NCBI GenBank assembly: GCA_032690845.1
Contig: CM064429.1
Span: 11,688,569-11,752,568 of the forward strand
Reading direction: 5' to 3'
DNA: 64,000 nucleotides
Source: Eleusine coracana subsp. coracana
Lineage: Eukaryota; Streptophyta; Magnoliopsida; Poales; Poaceae
The notes under the pieces were generated by a model. It had not been told where the DNA came from. It saw only the letters and a list, made by a program, of their open reading frames with translations, and searched no databases. Shown here one piece after another: positions 22,395 through 34,054 of this stretch; positions within the stretch are counted from its first letter, which is position 1, and each line of letters begins with the position of its first letter. Made by a program: the position numbers and the translations under genes.

Positions 22395-22634
22395 AACATT
22401 CTCTCTCCTTTGAACTTTTCATATACGGTTCTTAGAGGGAGAGTCGGGCTAGTTACCTATCTCAATAAAGTATATGATTGATTTGAGAAACGTCTTGATT
22501 CAGGCAATTGCGGATGATATAACGAGTAAATATGTGGCTCTTCCTGTCAATATATTTTATTATTTAGGGGAAATTACACTTATTTGTTTTTTAGTACAAG
22601 TTGCTACCGGTTTTGCTATTGAATTTTTACTACC
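22395..22634 (+). pseudogene. petB: Plastid petB fragment in the nucleus (NUPT)
   Basis: From about 22480 the frame gives cytochrome b6 residues: QAIADDITSKYV, NIFYYLGEITLICFLVQVAT and GFAIEF. The preceding 70-80 bases (ACTTTTCATATACGGTTCTTAGAGG) look like the end of the petB group II intron, so this was copied from plastid DNA, not mRNA. The coding part carries TGA for Trp in KVYDWFE, a 2-base deletion at CTTGA|TTCAGG and several changes. It ends where the LTR at 22635 is inserted. The left limit is approximate. Confidence 0.85.
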
Positions 22635-23908
22635 TGTTGGCATTGAAATTTGGACTGGTCCTAATAGTCAGAGGCGTATAGATGAAGTCGGCCAAGTCAG
22701 AGAAGTTCAACGACCGAAAGTGAGCCTGTTAGGGATTTTTTATCTTTTTTGTTTTTAGTTAGATTTTACTTAGAAATACATCTAGTCGGTTTACTTGTTT
22801 GGAAACCGAAGAGTCCTGACCCACTCGGGTCAGAATCCCCTTGCACAGAGATATAAATATGTGATAGGGTTTGTACGAAAAAAGATTAACACTTTCGTTC
22901 AATACAATTCGACGCATCGTCACCTTTTCCTACTCGACGAATTCCTCATCTCGCGCAGGCTACATCGGCTCCGATCTCGGCGAGAGACGTGGATTAGTCA
23001 CCCTCGATAATTTCATTAACTTCAACTAGTACTTTCTTATTAATTTGATATTCTAGTTGTTATCTTTAAAATTGCTAGTTATCGGGTAATTAGATCTTTA
23101 TCTGGTTTGTTCTATTGACTTTGAATAGTAGTATTGTATCGGTTAAGTCCGATCTTCTATAATTTTAGTAGATTTTATAAACTTGGTTTAGATCTATTAT
23201 TCGAGTCACTTTATCGATTTTATCTATAATTAGAGCGTATCTAGATCTATTTGCTTTGTTTGGGCAATGTCTCGATTAAGTTCGATCTGGTTGAACTAGT
23301 GAGGCTGCATCGACTTTGATCTCTCACTGAGTCGATAAGGCTAGGTCCAATTCGATTATAGGTAGAGTCGATAGAGTTCTATCGGGACGTTTAGCCGATA
23401 GGTTATCACGGTTCGATTGACTTCTTAGTGCTTTATTTAATTATTAGTTTACTTTTGGAAGTGGATCACCCCCTTTATTAGAGTAGATTAGATCTATAAT
23501 TTTAAGGCATATTTGCAATACCAGCTAATCAGATCTATCGACTTTCACCATCGACAAAGCAAGTCTTAGCATGTCTGTTGTTAGATCTATCGACTTAATG
23601 CTTGTTGGCATTAGTTTTCACAATATTTATTACTTCCTTATTAGATTGTCGATAAGTCGATACAAATCAACCGATTAGTTTATTTATTATTTTTATTCGC
23701 TCTCCATAGCCATCGGCTGGTTTTCACGAACAGTGACTTTTGGCTTTTCTCATCGGCCTGTCTAGGGCCGGTGACCCAGGGAATTCGACCGTTTTCTCTC
23801 TTTGTCGATTTGCAAGGAAAATCGACTAGCACGCATCGGTTTTCGTATTGAGTCTGCACTACAGTAAAGCAAATCTCTCAGGCCGTGCATGTAGATTTCA
23901 CGTCAACA
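22635..23908 (+). repeat. 5' LTR of the gypsy element
   Basis: It starts TGTTGGCATTGAAATTTGG where the petB codons stop and ends CACGTCAACA. The TATA-like AGATATAAATATG is near 22850. The next bases give a gypsy-type PBS. Length 1274 bases. The end was chosen by analogy with the LTR ending GTCAACA at 32762. Confidence 0.65.
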
Positions 23909-23913
23909 CGCTT

Positions 23914-23931
23914 TTTGGCACGCTTGGTAGG
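23914..23931 (+). other. Gypsy primer binding site
   Basis: TTGGCACGCTTGGTAGGACC lies a few bases after the LTR end. It resembles the TGGCRCGCC.GGTGGGACC PBS context often seen in grass gypsy elements. The tRNA was not assigned. Confidence 0.5.
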
Positions 23932-23955
23932 ACCAAGAACTTCAAGCTTAGCATC

Positions 23956-25404
23956 ATGACGGGAGCGTCAAAGGAACCGCAAAATCCTCCTCCAAAGCAT
24001 GACATTAGCGCAGATTTGAAAGGGAAGAACATGTTGCCTATTGATCGAGATGATTTGAGTGATGATCTGAAGGCACAAGTCGATGAAAGGGTCGCTTAGT
24101 TTGAGAGCCTTCTGTTAGGGACTTTCAACAAGACTAGGTATGGCAAGATCATACAAAAGGGACAATTGCTTGTACCTTCCTTGATTGAAGAGGATACTGA
24201 GAAGAAGCCTACCAATAAGCCAATAAAGGTTATTGATGAAGAAATACTAAATAATATGATTCATACAGTCGTGCATCGTGCATTAATTAACCAGCCGCCT
24301 GCATTGGTTAATACTTTGAGGGCTTTGATCATACAGATGGTGGAGGGTTGCGTATATGACGATCCAATGCGCGTGGGCTGATGTATTTCCGTGTCACTGG
24401 GAATATCCCTCGGTCTATAATTGAGGCACCTAATCTGCAGCAGCCTAGTACAAGCACGACAACTACTGCGATGGGTTCAGGACCGCCGCCCACTGATACT
24501 ACTCCACCTCCAAAGAATGCTGATGGCAGTGCGATGGGGAGATCACCGAACAGAATAGTTTTACAAAAGACAACTCCACATACCCAACCACAACATTACA
24601 GGCAGGAGACATCAGCTCCACCAAACGTCACATATGATACAACACCAAACATGGGGCCAAGCATGTTTGGAATGCCATCATCGGCTGCATTACCAGGCAA
24701 GATGGGAGGTTGACATCCTTTTATTAATAATGGTTCAAGGACTGCTCCAGAGATGCCAACATCTGGTTACATCGGCCAATCCTAATGCCAATGTTTTGAC
24801 CGATGATTGGGCAGTTAAAGTTGCTGAAGTAATGAGAGAGCAGTTTGGGTTAAAACCAAAGCAGCAGACTTACATGTATCAGCCCCCATATCCATCCAGC
24901 TATGATTTGATTCCTATGCCAAATCGATACAGACCTCCAGAGTTCACCAAGTTTACTGGACAAGATAATACTACTACCATCGAACATATCAGTTGATTCT
25001 CAGTGCAGTGTGGTGAAGCTGGTGCTATAGAAGCTTTAAGAATCAGGTTGTTTCCTTTGTCTCTATCTAGATTGGCTTTCTCTTGGTTCAAATCATTGCC
25101 CTCGAATTCAATTATCACTTGGGCCGATCTGGAACAGAAATTACACAAGTATTTCTTTACTGAGACAAGGGAGATGAGATATCAGACTTTTGTTGTGAGG
25201 CAGAAGACTGGAGAGTTTGTGCATGATTATGTGCAGAGGTTTAGGGAAGTGCGCAACAAGTGTTTCAGTCTGCAGCTAATCGATAATCAAATGGCTGAGA
25301 TTGCATTCAATGGTTTGGTTGCGCCTCTACGGGAAAAGTTTCCTTTGGCTGAATTTGAAAGCTTGCCCCAGTTAGTGCAGAAAGTGTCGATTCAGGAGAA
25401 ATAA
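23956..25404 (+). pseudogene. Gypsy gag, with stops
   Basis: The likely start ATGACGGGAGCGTC is at 23956. After a low-complexity Pro/Thr part, the Retrotrans_gag domain is at 24915-25404: RYRPPEFTKFTGQDNTTTIEHIS, then ALRIRLFPLSLSRLAFSWFK, LEQKLHKYFF and VQRFREVRNKCFSLQL. Internal stops occur near 24099, 24380 and 24995. A run of G (25405-25417) follows directly after the domain and breaks the frame. Confidence 0.8.
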
Positions 25405-26284
25405 GGGGGGGGGGGGGGTGAGGAGCACGATCAAGGCCGATTCAAGTTAGCTACAACGACTATGAGTCTGAGTCCGATGAAGAAATTGAAGATGTCGATA
25501 TGGCTGAGTAGACTAGGAACAAGAATGTCTTGTCGCATCCTTGGGTAAAGTAGAATGAGCCAAAGGAGAAGTATGATTTTGATAAAACCGAGGCCAACAT
25601 GATATTTGACATGTTGCTACAGGAGAAGCATATTCAGCTGCCACCTAATCATGTGATTCCACCTGCTAAAGAGCTAAAGAAGAGAAATATTACAAGTGGC
25701 ATAATTCGCCGTCTCATCACACCAATGAGTGTAAGGTGTTCAGGAGACAGATTCAGCCGATGATTGAGCATGGGAAAATAAAGTTTACTAAGAACACTAT
25801 GAAGATTGATGGCCATCTATTTCCTACAAATGTTAACATGGCTGGTATCGACAACGTGGAGGCATTCATTGGCTAATATCAGAAGAAGAGGGATAGGGAA
25901 ATGAGGGAATCACAGTTTGATTCACATTGGGAATGTCCATTCTTTCAATATTGTTGGGATCATAATATGAAGTTGCCTTCGATCAACAATTATCCTGGTT
26001 GCAACAGATGTGCAGATCAAATGTATCGAGAAGGACTGGGAAGTCATCGGCACCAACATCAGCAGAGTAAACCGAGTAAGTCGATGATGGGTACAACCAA
26101 TGGTTGCGGTCGTGTGTTAGCATTTGATCGACTGGGTGCGAAGGAAACAGAAAAGGAAGCCAATTTTGGCAACAAAGTCAATAAGGAATTGTTGGAAGAG
26201 CAGGAGCAAAGTGATCAACGGTGTCCATCTGACATTTTCTCCAGGAGTCAGAAGCATATGATTCAGTGGATGTGCTGTAGATAG
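25405..26284 (+). pseudogene. Gypsy gag C-terminal and pre-protease region, decayed
   Basis: After the G run, short open pieces remain: acidic ESDEEIEDVD, then KKYYKWHNS-like and HTNECKVFRRQIQ traces (25680-25760). A Cys-rich ECPFFQYCWDHNMKLPSINN-YPGCNRC segment (25930-26010) may be the knuckle region. Frames change several times. It belongs between gag and protease. Confidence 0.5.
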
Positions 26285-27057
26285 ATGAGGGCTGGTCAAT
26301 ACTACTATGATGAAGGTGATGATCAACCACCCAAGAAAGTGTGGAGGCCAAAAGTGAAGTCACAGGTGCAGGTGCCTGGTGCTACAGTAGGCATGGTGAT
26401 GCTGCTCCCACAAGAGTTTATGGCCTCGGAAGAAGAATCGTTTGCTGATGAAGATGATGCGCCTCAATTAGTAATTGATACATAGCAAGCATTATTTTTT
26501 AAGCCAGATGAGTCTAAACATCAACACTTGAAGGCCTTGTATTTAAAAGGATTTGTCAATGGGATGCCGATGGAAAGATGATGGTCGATGGAGGTGCTGT
26601 AGTCAACATTTTGCCGACCACCACTGCCAGAAAGTTGGGTAAGACTGGTGATGACTTAATTGATACTAATATGATTTTGAGAGATTATGGTGGTCGCATT
26701 GCAGCAGCCAAGGTCGTTTTGAATGTTAAGCTTACAATCAGTAGTAAAACTTTGTCAGTTACCTTCTTTGTTATTGATAGAAAGGGAACCTACAACTGGC
26801 TACTGGGCCGTGATTGGATACATGCGAATTGTTGCATACCATCGACTATGCACCAATCTCTTGTCCAGTGGATCGGTGATAAAGTCAAAGTGGTCCCGGC
26901 CAATGAAACCGTGAATGTTGCATCGACCGATTTTGCGCCATGGCATGCAGATGACATGGAGTGCCTGTCTGGCAAGATTTGGGATAGAGACTATGTTAAG
27001 ATTACTACTCATGGTGTTGAGGTGGTGGACCAGTCAAATTCAAAGTTGTTTCTCTGA
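26285..27057 (+). pseudogene. Gypsy retropepsin-like protease
   Basis: The frame at 26578-27057 has MMVDGGAVVNILPTTTARKL, with the active-site D-G-G, then GRIAAAKVVLNVKLTI, SVTFFVIDRKGTYNWLLGRDW (the LLGRDWI box) and IHANCCIPSTMHQ. 26285-26485 is the preceding acidic linker, separated by a stop at about 26485. An aspartic protease of this type would cut the polyprotein. Confidence 0.8.
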
Positions 27058-27107
27058 CAGGCACCCTAATGGATTTTGTAGAAGATGGCAAGTTAGGGAA
27101 ATAATTT

Positions 27108-28440
27108 ATGTCGGCCGACGAGTTACAGAAAATCGATATAGGGGATGGAGATAAGCCCAGGCTGACATTTATTAGTAAGAAATTAGATGAGGATTTTAAA
27201 GCTAAATTAATAAAATTGTTGGAGGGTATCTGGATTGTTTTTCTTAGGATTATTCTAAGATGCCTGGTCTTAGCCGGTCCTTTGTTGAACATCGGCTTCC
27301 CACCAAACCTGGATATCGTCTGTACAAGCAACCACAGATAAGAGTAGATCTAAAGATTTATGATGATTTCAAGGCTAAGATTACCAGATTATATGATGCT
27401 AAATTCATTAGACCTTGCCGATATCCAGAATGGGTTTCCAATATTATGCCTGTGTTCAAGCATAATGGACAGTTGAGGGTGTGCATTGATTTTTGACCAT
27501 TGAACAAGGCATAAGATTACCCAATGCCTGTATTCAAGCATAATGGACAGTTGAGGATGATTACCCGATGCCGATAGCAAATCTTCTGGTTGATGCAGCA
27601 GTTTGGCATAAGATTATTAGTTTTATGGATGGCAATGTTGGTTACAATCAAATTTTTATGGCAGAAGAAGATATACCGAAGACTGCTTTTAGGTGTCCTG
27701 GGCTATCGAATTATATGAATGGGTTGTTATGACTTTTGGTTTAAAAAATGCTGGAGCCACGTATCAGAGGGCTATGAATTACATATTCAATGATCTGATC
27801 GGTAGGTTAGTAGAGATTTATATCGATGATGTGGTAGTGAAATCCGAAAGAGTAGAAGATCACATAGCCAATTTACAAGAAGCACTTTAGAGAACTAGAA
27901 AGTATGGCTTGAAGATGAATTTTAAGAAGTGTGCTTTCAGCGTATCGGCTGGATAGTTTTTGGGCTTTATCGTGCATGAAAGACGAATTGAAATTGGCCC
28001 AAAAAGCATGAAAGCTATCAACGACATCAAGCCTCCTGTTAACAAGATAGAGCTGCAATCTTTGAGCGGCAAAGTAAATTTTATAGGAAGATTTATCTCA
28101 AATTTGTTAGGACAGCTTGATGTGTTTACTCCCTTATTGAAGTTGAAGGCTGATTAGAGATTTGTGGTTGATATAAAGAGTTATCTGATCTCGCCTCCTG
28201 TATTAGTGCCACCAAGAGAAGGATTGTCCTTTCAACTATACCTCGCGGCTGATAAAAAGTCGATCAGATCGACTTTAATTAAAGAGCAGAAAGGTAAAGA
28301 AATAGTGGTATTCTATTTTAGTCGACGATTGATTGATGCCAAAACCAGGTACCTGAGATTGAGAAGTTATGTTTATGTATATATTTCTCATATGTGAAAT
28401 TGAGGCATTACCTATTATCGACCAAGCGCGTGGTGGTATG
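27108..28440 (+). pseudogene. Gypsy reverse transcriptase and start of RNase H
   Basis: Pieces in several frames give MPGLSRSFVEHRLP, KPCRYPEWVSNIMPV-like and LRVCIDF, then WVVMTFGLKNAGATYQRAMN, the catalytic YIDDVVVKS (27818-27845), FKKCAFSV, FLGFIVHERRIEI and the RNase H start PPREGLSFQLYLAADKKS. Stops or shifts occur near 27497, 27690, 27890, 27955 and 28158. A 30-base block is repeated at 27448 and 27526. The LTR of the next element cuts RNase H after about 28430. Confidence 0.85.
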
Positions 28441-30112
28441 TGTAAGCTTCATGACCATTAATGATTGGATCCCCGAGATATGAATGTTTTGGTGATTAAT
28501 GACAACTATGAAATTGTGGGATAATATCTACACGAGTGTTGTCTATGCAGATATCATCTCCAAACTCTACTACAAATCTTATTAATAATGATGGTTGCCT
28601 TGGTGATCGATGACAATGACCACAACCATGGTGGCTTGATGAGCTTGATGGAGTCCAAGGGTTGATGAAGATGGATCAAGGCTAAAGACAAGCTATGGAG
28701 CAAGTGTTTGGAACACTTGTCTAGTTCTTAGGGCTTTGAGTCCATAGGAAAAACCGGACTATCAAGGGGGTCTAGGTCATGTCTCTTTAGGTCATGCTAG
28801 TCGGTGATGTGCATGGATGCTCAGTGAAATCACAGGCACTAGATGACAGTGGAGAAGCCAAGGAGCTGTTCGGAGAAGCCGGGAAATGAAGTCAAGCGAG
28901 GACGAGGAGTTTTAGCTTCTAGACATAGTGACTGGACAGAGGGGTCAGTGGAGACTGGACTGTACGATCACTAGAGGAACATGCGTACCAGAGAGAAGAC
29001 ATAGCGAGGAATCTATTTGTGCTGGAGACCTTAGAGACCGGACGGTCCAGTGTGTATAGGTGAAGCACAATACAGAGAGGAAGCAAGCCTCTGGAGTTCG
29101 ATGGAGTTGTTCGATGCGTCGGACATGTTCGACAGTTGGACAGACAGGACTGTCTGGTCTACTGACTGGACGGTACAGTCAGGTATGACTTTAGCAGTGG
29201 GCAGAGAGCCAACAGCTCTGGAGGAGCCGTTTCCGAGGTGACCGGATGGTCCGGTCAAGGAGTGACTGGACTGTACGGTTAGTTGGCCTAGAAAGCTGAT
29301 TTCGTGTAACAACGGCTAGTTGGAGGTTAGAAGCCTATATAACTTTGTTGCTGGGATCTAGGAGACCTCTCTTTGCCAGTGGAATAGTTTGGAGCATTTG
29401 GTGAGAGCCAGGAGGAAAAGAGGAGAGCACTAGGAGGAGATATTGCATATCTTGAGAGTGCTAGTGAGAGTAACTAGAGCATCTTGCATATCTAAGGCTA
29501 GGGTGTCCTTGAGGGTTGGATCTAGGTTGTTACTCTTGGTCTATAGTGACACCTAGACCGGTTAGGTGTCGGTGATCGAGCCTATCATGATCGATTGTGA
29601 AGGTCATCTCACGTTTGTACCTGGTTTGAGCCTGCCGGTGAATGGGGCATCACTAGTGAGCGCCCGTGTCGGCTCGGGGAGTCCGGCAAGTTCTCGAGGG
29701 AGGCGAGCTTGTGCCTTGCTGGCAGCGGTGATGCAACCGTGTCTTCACTTCAGAAGTGATTGCGGGCTCGTGTGTGAGAACTCCATTTGGTGGCGGGATG
29801 GTCCAACGAGGATCAGGGGAAGGCGCCACCCTTCTGAGACCTCAGGAAAAAATCATGAGCATTCCTTGACCCGCTCTACTATTCAGCATTTGTGTGCTCT
29901 AGTGAGTAGGTTGAACTGTGGCTTGCATACGCTAGTGTGTTTAGCTTCCTCATTTGTACTCATCATGAACACTAGCATGTGTAGGGTCTTGGCCTCATAG
30001 AATTGCTTAGGTTGCAATGATTGCTAGGATCTAGTGGTGTGAAATTGAAGTATTTGGATTTGTGGTCGGCTTACCGATTCACCCCCCTCTTGGTACGCAT
30101 TCGGTCCTTACA
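28441..30112 (+). repeat. 5' LTR of copia D
   Basis: It starts TGTAAGCTTCATGACC and ends CGGTCCTTACA, directly followed by the PBS. The TATA box is CCTATATAAC (29334-29343). CCGGACGGTCC-type dyads lie at 28930-29290 upstream of it. Length 1672 bases, close to the solo LTR at 12300-13982. Confidence 0.88.
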
Positions 30113-30127
30113 ATTGGTATTAGAGCC
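30113..30127 (+). other. Primer binding site of copia D
   Basis: ATTGGTATTAGAGCC directly follows the LTR. It matches the initiator tRNA-Met complement TGGTATCAGAGC except T for C. Confidence 0.85.
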
Positions 30128-30159
30128 AAGTACTCATCTTTGAGGCTTTACTGCCTTGA

Positions 30160-31213
30160 GTAAGGATGCTGGGACAGGTGGGGAGTGTTTCCATATTCTA
30201 TGGGGAGGACTATAGGTATTAGAAGGCATGCATGCAAGCCTACCTTGAGTCCCTAGATCCAGAGATATGGACGGTGATCCATGATTCGGATGCGGATGTG
30301 AACCCGCTGGATCCTGATTTCATTAAGCACAATGTTAAGGCCAAGAATGCTCTGTTTGCATGCATTTCTAAGGATGTTTTTGCTAGATTGGATGCGAGTT
30401 CGTCAGCACATGATATCTGGACTGAGATTCAGAGTATCCATGAGGGTACTAGTGATGTCAAAGAGGAAAGATATTATGTGCTGAAGAACAAGTATGATAA
30501 CTTCACTAGATTTCCACATGAGAGAGCTAACACTGCTTATTCTCGCTTTCATGTACTAGTGGAGGAGATCAACGCTCTTAGGGATGACTTCAAGCTCAAG
30601 CCCGTTGAAGTGATGAGAGATTCTTGAGGCTATTCAAAGATCCAAGTATGAGTCCATCATCACCTACACCTTGCAAGGTGACCTCAAGACGAAGACTATC
30701 GAGGATGTGCTTGGGAAGATCACTGCTTTCGATAGCTACCAGTTGGGTTTGGATGATCAACAACCATCCAACCTAGCTCTTCAAGTCGAGAAGCAGGAGC
30801 TTACCAAGAGCAAGAAGAAGGTGATTGAAGATTATGATGATGATGATGATGAAGATGACTTGAGTGAGGACTTGGCTCTTCTCATGAAGAAGATGAAGAC
30901 CTTCAAGAACAAGTTTGCTTCCAAGTGCAAGGGCAAGTGCTTCAACTGCGGGTCCAATAACCACTTTGTTCGGTATTGTCCCAAGCCCAAGAAAGAAGCT
31001 TTCAAACCCCAAGACTCAAGTGATGAAGAGGAAGAAGAAGAAGAAGACCCCAAAGCCAAGCAAAAGAAGAAGAGTTACTTCAACAAGGACAAGAGCAAAG
31101 GCAAAGGCAAATCCAAAGACTACAAGAAGAAGTTCTCACGCAAGGCCTTTGTTGGAGAGTGGACAAGTGACAACTCAGGTGACACATCCTCTTTCTCAAG
31201 CGATGTTGAAGAA
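30160..31213 (+). pseudogene. Copia gag, N-terminal part and zinc knuckle
   Basis: The frame reads YGEDYRY then a TAG where Trp is usual, then KACMQAYLESLDPEIW, ALFACISKDVFARLDAS-SSAHDIWTEIQ and YSRFHVLVEEINALR, as in the UBN2/gag family. A frameshift near 30627 is followed by a second frame (30671-31213) with acidic DDDDDEDDLSEDLALLMKKM and a CCHC knuckle, CFNCGSNNHFVRYC, then Lys-rich and Asp/Glu-rich tails. This is a SIRE-type gag. Expected role is RNA binding and particle assembly. Both a stop and a shift make it inactive. Confidence 0.85.
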
Positions 31214-32762
31214 TGTTGACGGCTGTTAAGTACCGTTTTCAACCGTCAACTATACTCAAATAAAGGAGAATTTGGCATTTCATACATGCATGCTTTAGCA
31301 CAATAATATAGTTCCACTTGTACTTGGAGAACTTTGTGCATGCAGGAGGAAATGTGAAGGAAACACCTCAAAAGGCAAGAAAACACACTTTCGACCAATC
31401 AGAGAGCGCCACATGGACGTCACATGGATTGAAGGGCCCATTTGCAGCACTTAACCGACGTAACTCCCTGTAATACCGCGCAAACCGACGTCAGGGCCCA
31501 CAGGACAGCCACCTGGAGAAAGCACAGGCCAGGAGGGGCCACCCCCAGGTCGGCCGACCTGGTCAGATCGGCCGACCCGGCCGGGCGCCCTCTCCGCCTG
31601 GGCTTCCACGTGTTGGCTCCTCCGCGACTCCTGATGACGGTTTGAGATGCCTTCCGTGGCGGTTACTCTCCCTTGCCGACCTATTGAGGCTATAAATAGG
31701 AGGGTGTGCCTTCACACTCAACACACACCACAAGAAGCATTTCTCTCTTGCTAGTAGTAGTTCTTGGAGTTTTAGTGGAGTTAGGCTGAGTCTAGAGCTC
31801 TCTAGTCCCAAGTCTTCACTTGGAATTGGTATGGCTCTTGTATCTTTTCCCTTTTGTAAGACTTTGCTCTTATCAATATATATATCTTTTCTATATAGTT
31901 GTGCTTGGGTCATGAGTTTCTTGTTTGATATTGTGATCCATATATGTGATAGTATAGTCTACTTGTGTGATAGTAGTTTATATTTATTATACTACTATTG
32001 TCATGCTAGTTATATACCGTCACTATAGTCTAGTTTATATGTTATAGTCTCTATGCTTAGTTTTAGCTAATAAAGTATAGCATGGGTTTGGTGATCGTAT
32101 TCGTACGGTAGCTCTGCCTCGTTAATAGTAATCGCGGAGGGGCAGAGTGCTCTTTGGTCATGCAAGTATGGTACTTGGGTGACTGATTTGCATCAATTAT
32201 TCGTTAGTCTACTGGTTCGTTGAGGTAGGCGGCAGGTGGTGACAGCCCTGTCCGTCCTTTGAAATCCTCCCCGCTAGGCTAGTGTGTAGGCTCTTGGCGG
32301 AAGTCGTCTGTGGATGCAGGGGTAAGTCCGTGCCTGAAGTGCTATACTATTGACTGCTGAACCTGAGTGTGGGTCTGTATGTATTCTACTTAGGCTATGC
32401 AACTGTATAGGAATGTATAGTAGGAGTAGCTTAGCCTAGTCTTTCCTCCACTAGACTTTATTTATTTAGTAGGAATCTTCTGTGTGTGTCACACTACCCG
32501 GTTATTATCATGTACCCGCCTGTCTTGGTTAGATATCCTTGCTAATTGTTAACATGATCTTATATGTTAGTAACGCTTCTTGATCATAACCTTCCTTTGG
32601 GATAAACAAATACGATACCCTGAATACTTCCGGGTGAAATGCTACAGCGGTATTCTCCGTGTGCTTGCGGATTTTACCTACTTGACTCTGGGACATATTA
32701 GTGAACCGTTTCTGGCCCCGTGCCGGGAATGAATTATTAATATGGCTTAGCAAAAGTCAACA
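31214..32762 (+). repeat. 5' LTR of the Athila-like element
   Basis: TGTTGACGGCTGTTAAG to AAAAGTCAACA. The TATA box CTATAAATAGG is at 31690-31700. The perfect palindrome AGGTCGGCCGACCT (31547-31560) is followed 4 bases later by a second, slightly altered copy. Open frames here, such as 31563-31913, recur in the other LTR and are not genes. Confidence 0.93.
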
Positions 32763-32770
32763 AGCATTTC

Positions 32771-32788
32771 TGGCGCCGTTGCCGGGGA
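32771..32788 (+). other. Primer binding site of the Athila-like element
   Basis: TGGCGCCGTTGCCGGGGA lies 8 bases after the LTR end. This is the PBS usual in Athila-type elements, taken as complementary to tRNA-Asp (from memory). Confidence 0.8.
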
Positions 32789-32907
32789 AGGCGTATGATT
32801 AAGAAAAATTACTAATGTATATAGTAGTGTTGCAATTATTAAGGCTATCTCCTAGGCAGGCTAACCTTGCTTTGTTTTCTGCATTTTGTATGAAAACAGG
32901 GTAGTGT

Positions 32908-33549
32908 ATGACTGGTTTCGACTTGCCGACAAACTTCACTGAAGATCCTGAGTCACTCCTGAGAAAGACACGAGCTAGGCTCACCCCTCCTCGTAAGGAG
33001 ACTCGGCCAATCGAACCTGTCATTCCCGCACCATCAAGCTCTGAGCAAATGGCCGACAAGACCCTCCGCGAGTTCTCCGCTCCCTCCGCTGCCAACATCC
33101 CTACGGGACCAGCTGGCAATATGGGAGATGCGAACTTCGGGATCAAGACCGGTCTCATCACCATGGTGCAGGCTAGCCCATTCTGTGGGAAAGCCAATGA
33201 GGACGCTAGTGCTCATCTCCAGCAATTCCTGGAGATTTGCAACACGTTCAAAAAGAAGGACAGCCTCATCACATTCATGAAGAACTTCCTTGAGAAGGAA
33301 AAAGTTGCACAGCAACAACTGATGAAGGCAAGGAGGAAAAGGTCACACATTAAGCAACAACCTCTCAAGTCCACAAGGCAGCAACCTCCGAGGTCTGCAA
33401 AGAAACAGGCTGTGAAGCCTGCAAAACCGCAGCCTCCGAAGCCCGAGAAGCCACCGACCGCAACAAAGACCAAGAAGGTGTGGCGAGTGAAACAAGAAGC
33501 ATCATCCGTGTCTTCATTTCCGGGACCGGACAACGCTTCATCGAGCTGA
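32908..33549 (+). CDS. Athila-type gag N-terminal domain fused to a Lys/Pro-rich tail
   Basis: The 213-codon frame is open. Residues 50-105 (ADKTLREFSAPSAANIPTGP, then NFGIKTGLITMVQASPFCGK, ANEDASAHLQQFLEICNTF) match the conserved N-terminal region of Athila gag. The usual gag core after this is lost. The frame instead enters a basic, Pro-rich tail (KQQPLKSTRQQPPRSAKKQ, KPEKPPTATKTKK). It has no CCHC knuckle. The protein may be made, since the frame is intact, but it cannot be a full gag. The stop is 39 bases before the splice donor at 33588. Confidence 0.75.
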   Translation: MTGFDLPTNFTEDPESLLRKTRARLTPPRKETRPIEPVIPAPSSSEQMADKTLREFSAPSAANIPTGPAGNMGDANFGIKTGLITMVQASPFCGKANEDASAHLQQFLEICNTFKKKDSLITFMKNFLEKEKVAQQQLMKARRKRSHIKQQPLKSTRQQPPRSAKKQAVKPAKPQPPKPEKPPTATKTKKVWRVKQEASSVSSFPGPDNASSS

Positions 33550-33587
33550 ACGCCGGAGAAAAGTCCCGCTCGTCGGACTTTAAAAGG

Positions 33588-34054
33588 TGAGTCCTCGCCG
33601 GGAGGTTAAACCGGTAGTTATCCACATTTGCTCTTTTAATTGCATATTTGCTTTCCACCATATTTTGATTTTTCCCGACCCCCTGGCCCCACCTTTTCCT
33701 GTGATCCTTTCTTCCAACGGCTATATGGCCGTTGCTCTGTCCCTTTCTAACGGCCATCTTGCTTCCTTGGCTATAAAAACCGCCCAGGAGGGGGAGCTTC
33801 GCCATTCCAAGCTCATCTTTCACTCCCCTCCTTTGCTCACTTGTTGCTCTCCCAAAATTTCGTGTTCTTCAACTTTACTACAGCCCCAAAAACCCAAAAA
33901 AATATTTCCCCTCTGTTTTAGTGCATTTGCAAGTTGTTGTGAGAAGAAAACCAATTTCGGAGAAGCTCGGGTTTGTCGTTTTCACTAACGCTCACCCGAA
34001 CACTTGTTCGATCTTGTTTTTGTTCTTGTCTTTTGTTTGTTCTTGTGTGCAGCC
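33588..34054 (+). promoter_or_regulatory. Candidate internal promoter and leader intron before the ATHILA-type ORF
   Basis: A strong donor (TTAAAAG|GTGAGTCC, 33588) and a strong acceptor with a long U-rich tract (TTTGTTCTTGTGTGCAG, ending 34052) lie upstream of the start codon at 34055, two bases after the AG. Inside, GGCTATAAAAACC (33769-33781) is a good TATA box, followed by C/T-rich leader-like sequence. Two readings fit: splicing from the LTR transcript, or an independent promoter with its own leader. The sequence alone does not choose. Confidence 0.5.

Larger units (their letters stand above)
22635..28440 (+). mobile_element. Ty3/gypsy retrotransposon, 5' part
   Basis: It holds a 5' LTR, PBS, gag, protease, RT and the start of RNase H in gypsy order. 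It is cut off in RNase H by the LTR at 28441. Integrase and a 3' LTR are not seen in the window. It is inserted in petB-derived DNA after CTACC. Many stops and frame changes show decay. Confidence 0.82.

Noticed and set aside
22474..22758. A small membrane protein gene
   Set aside because: It is plastid petB sequence with a stop and a deletion, and the ORF runs on into an LTR.
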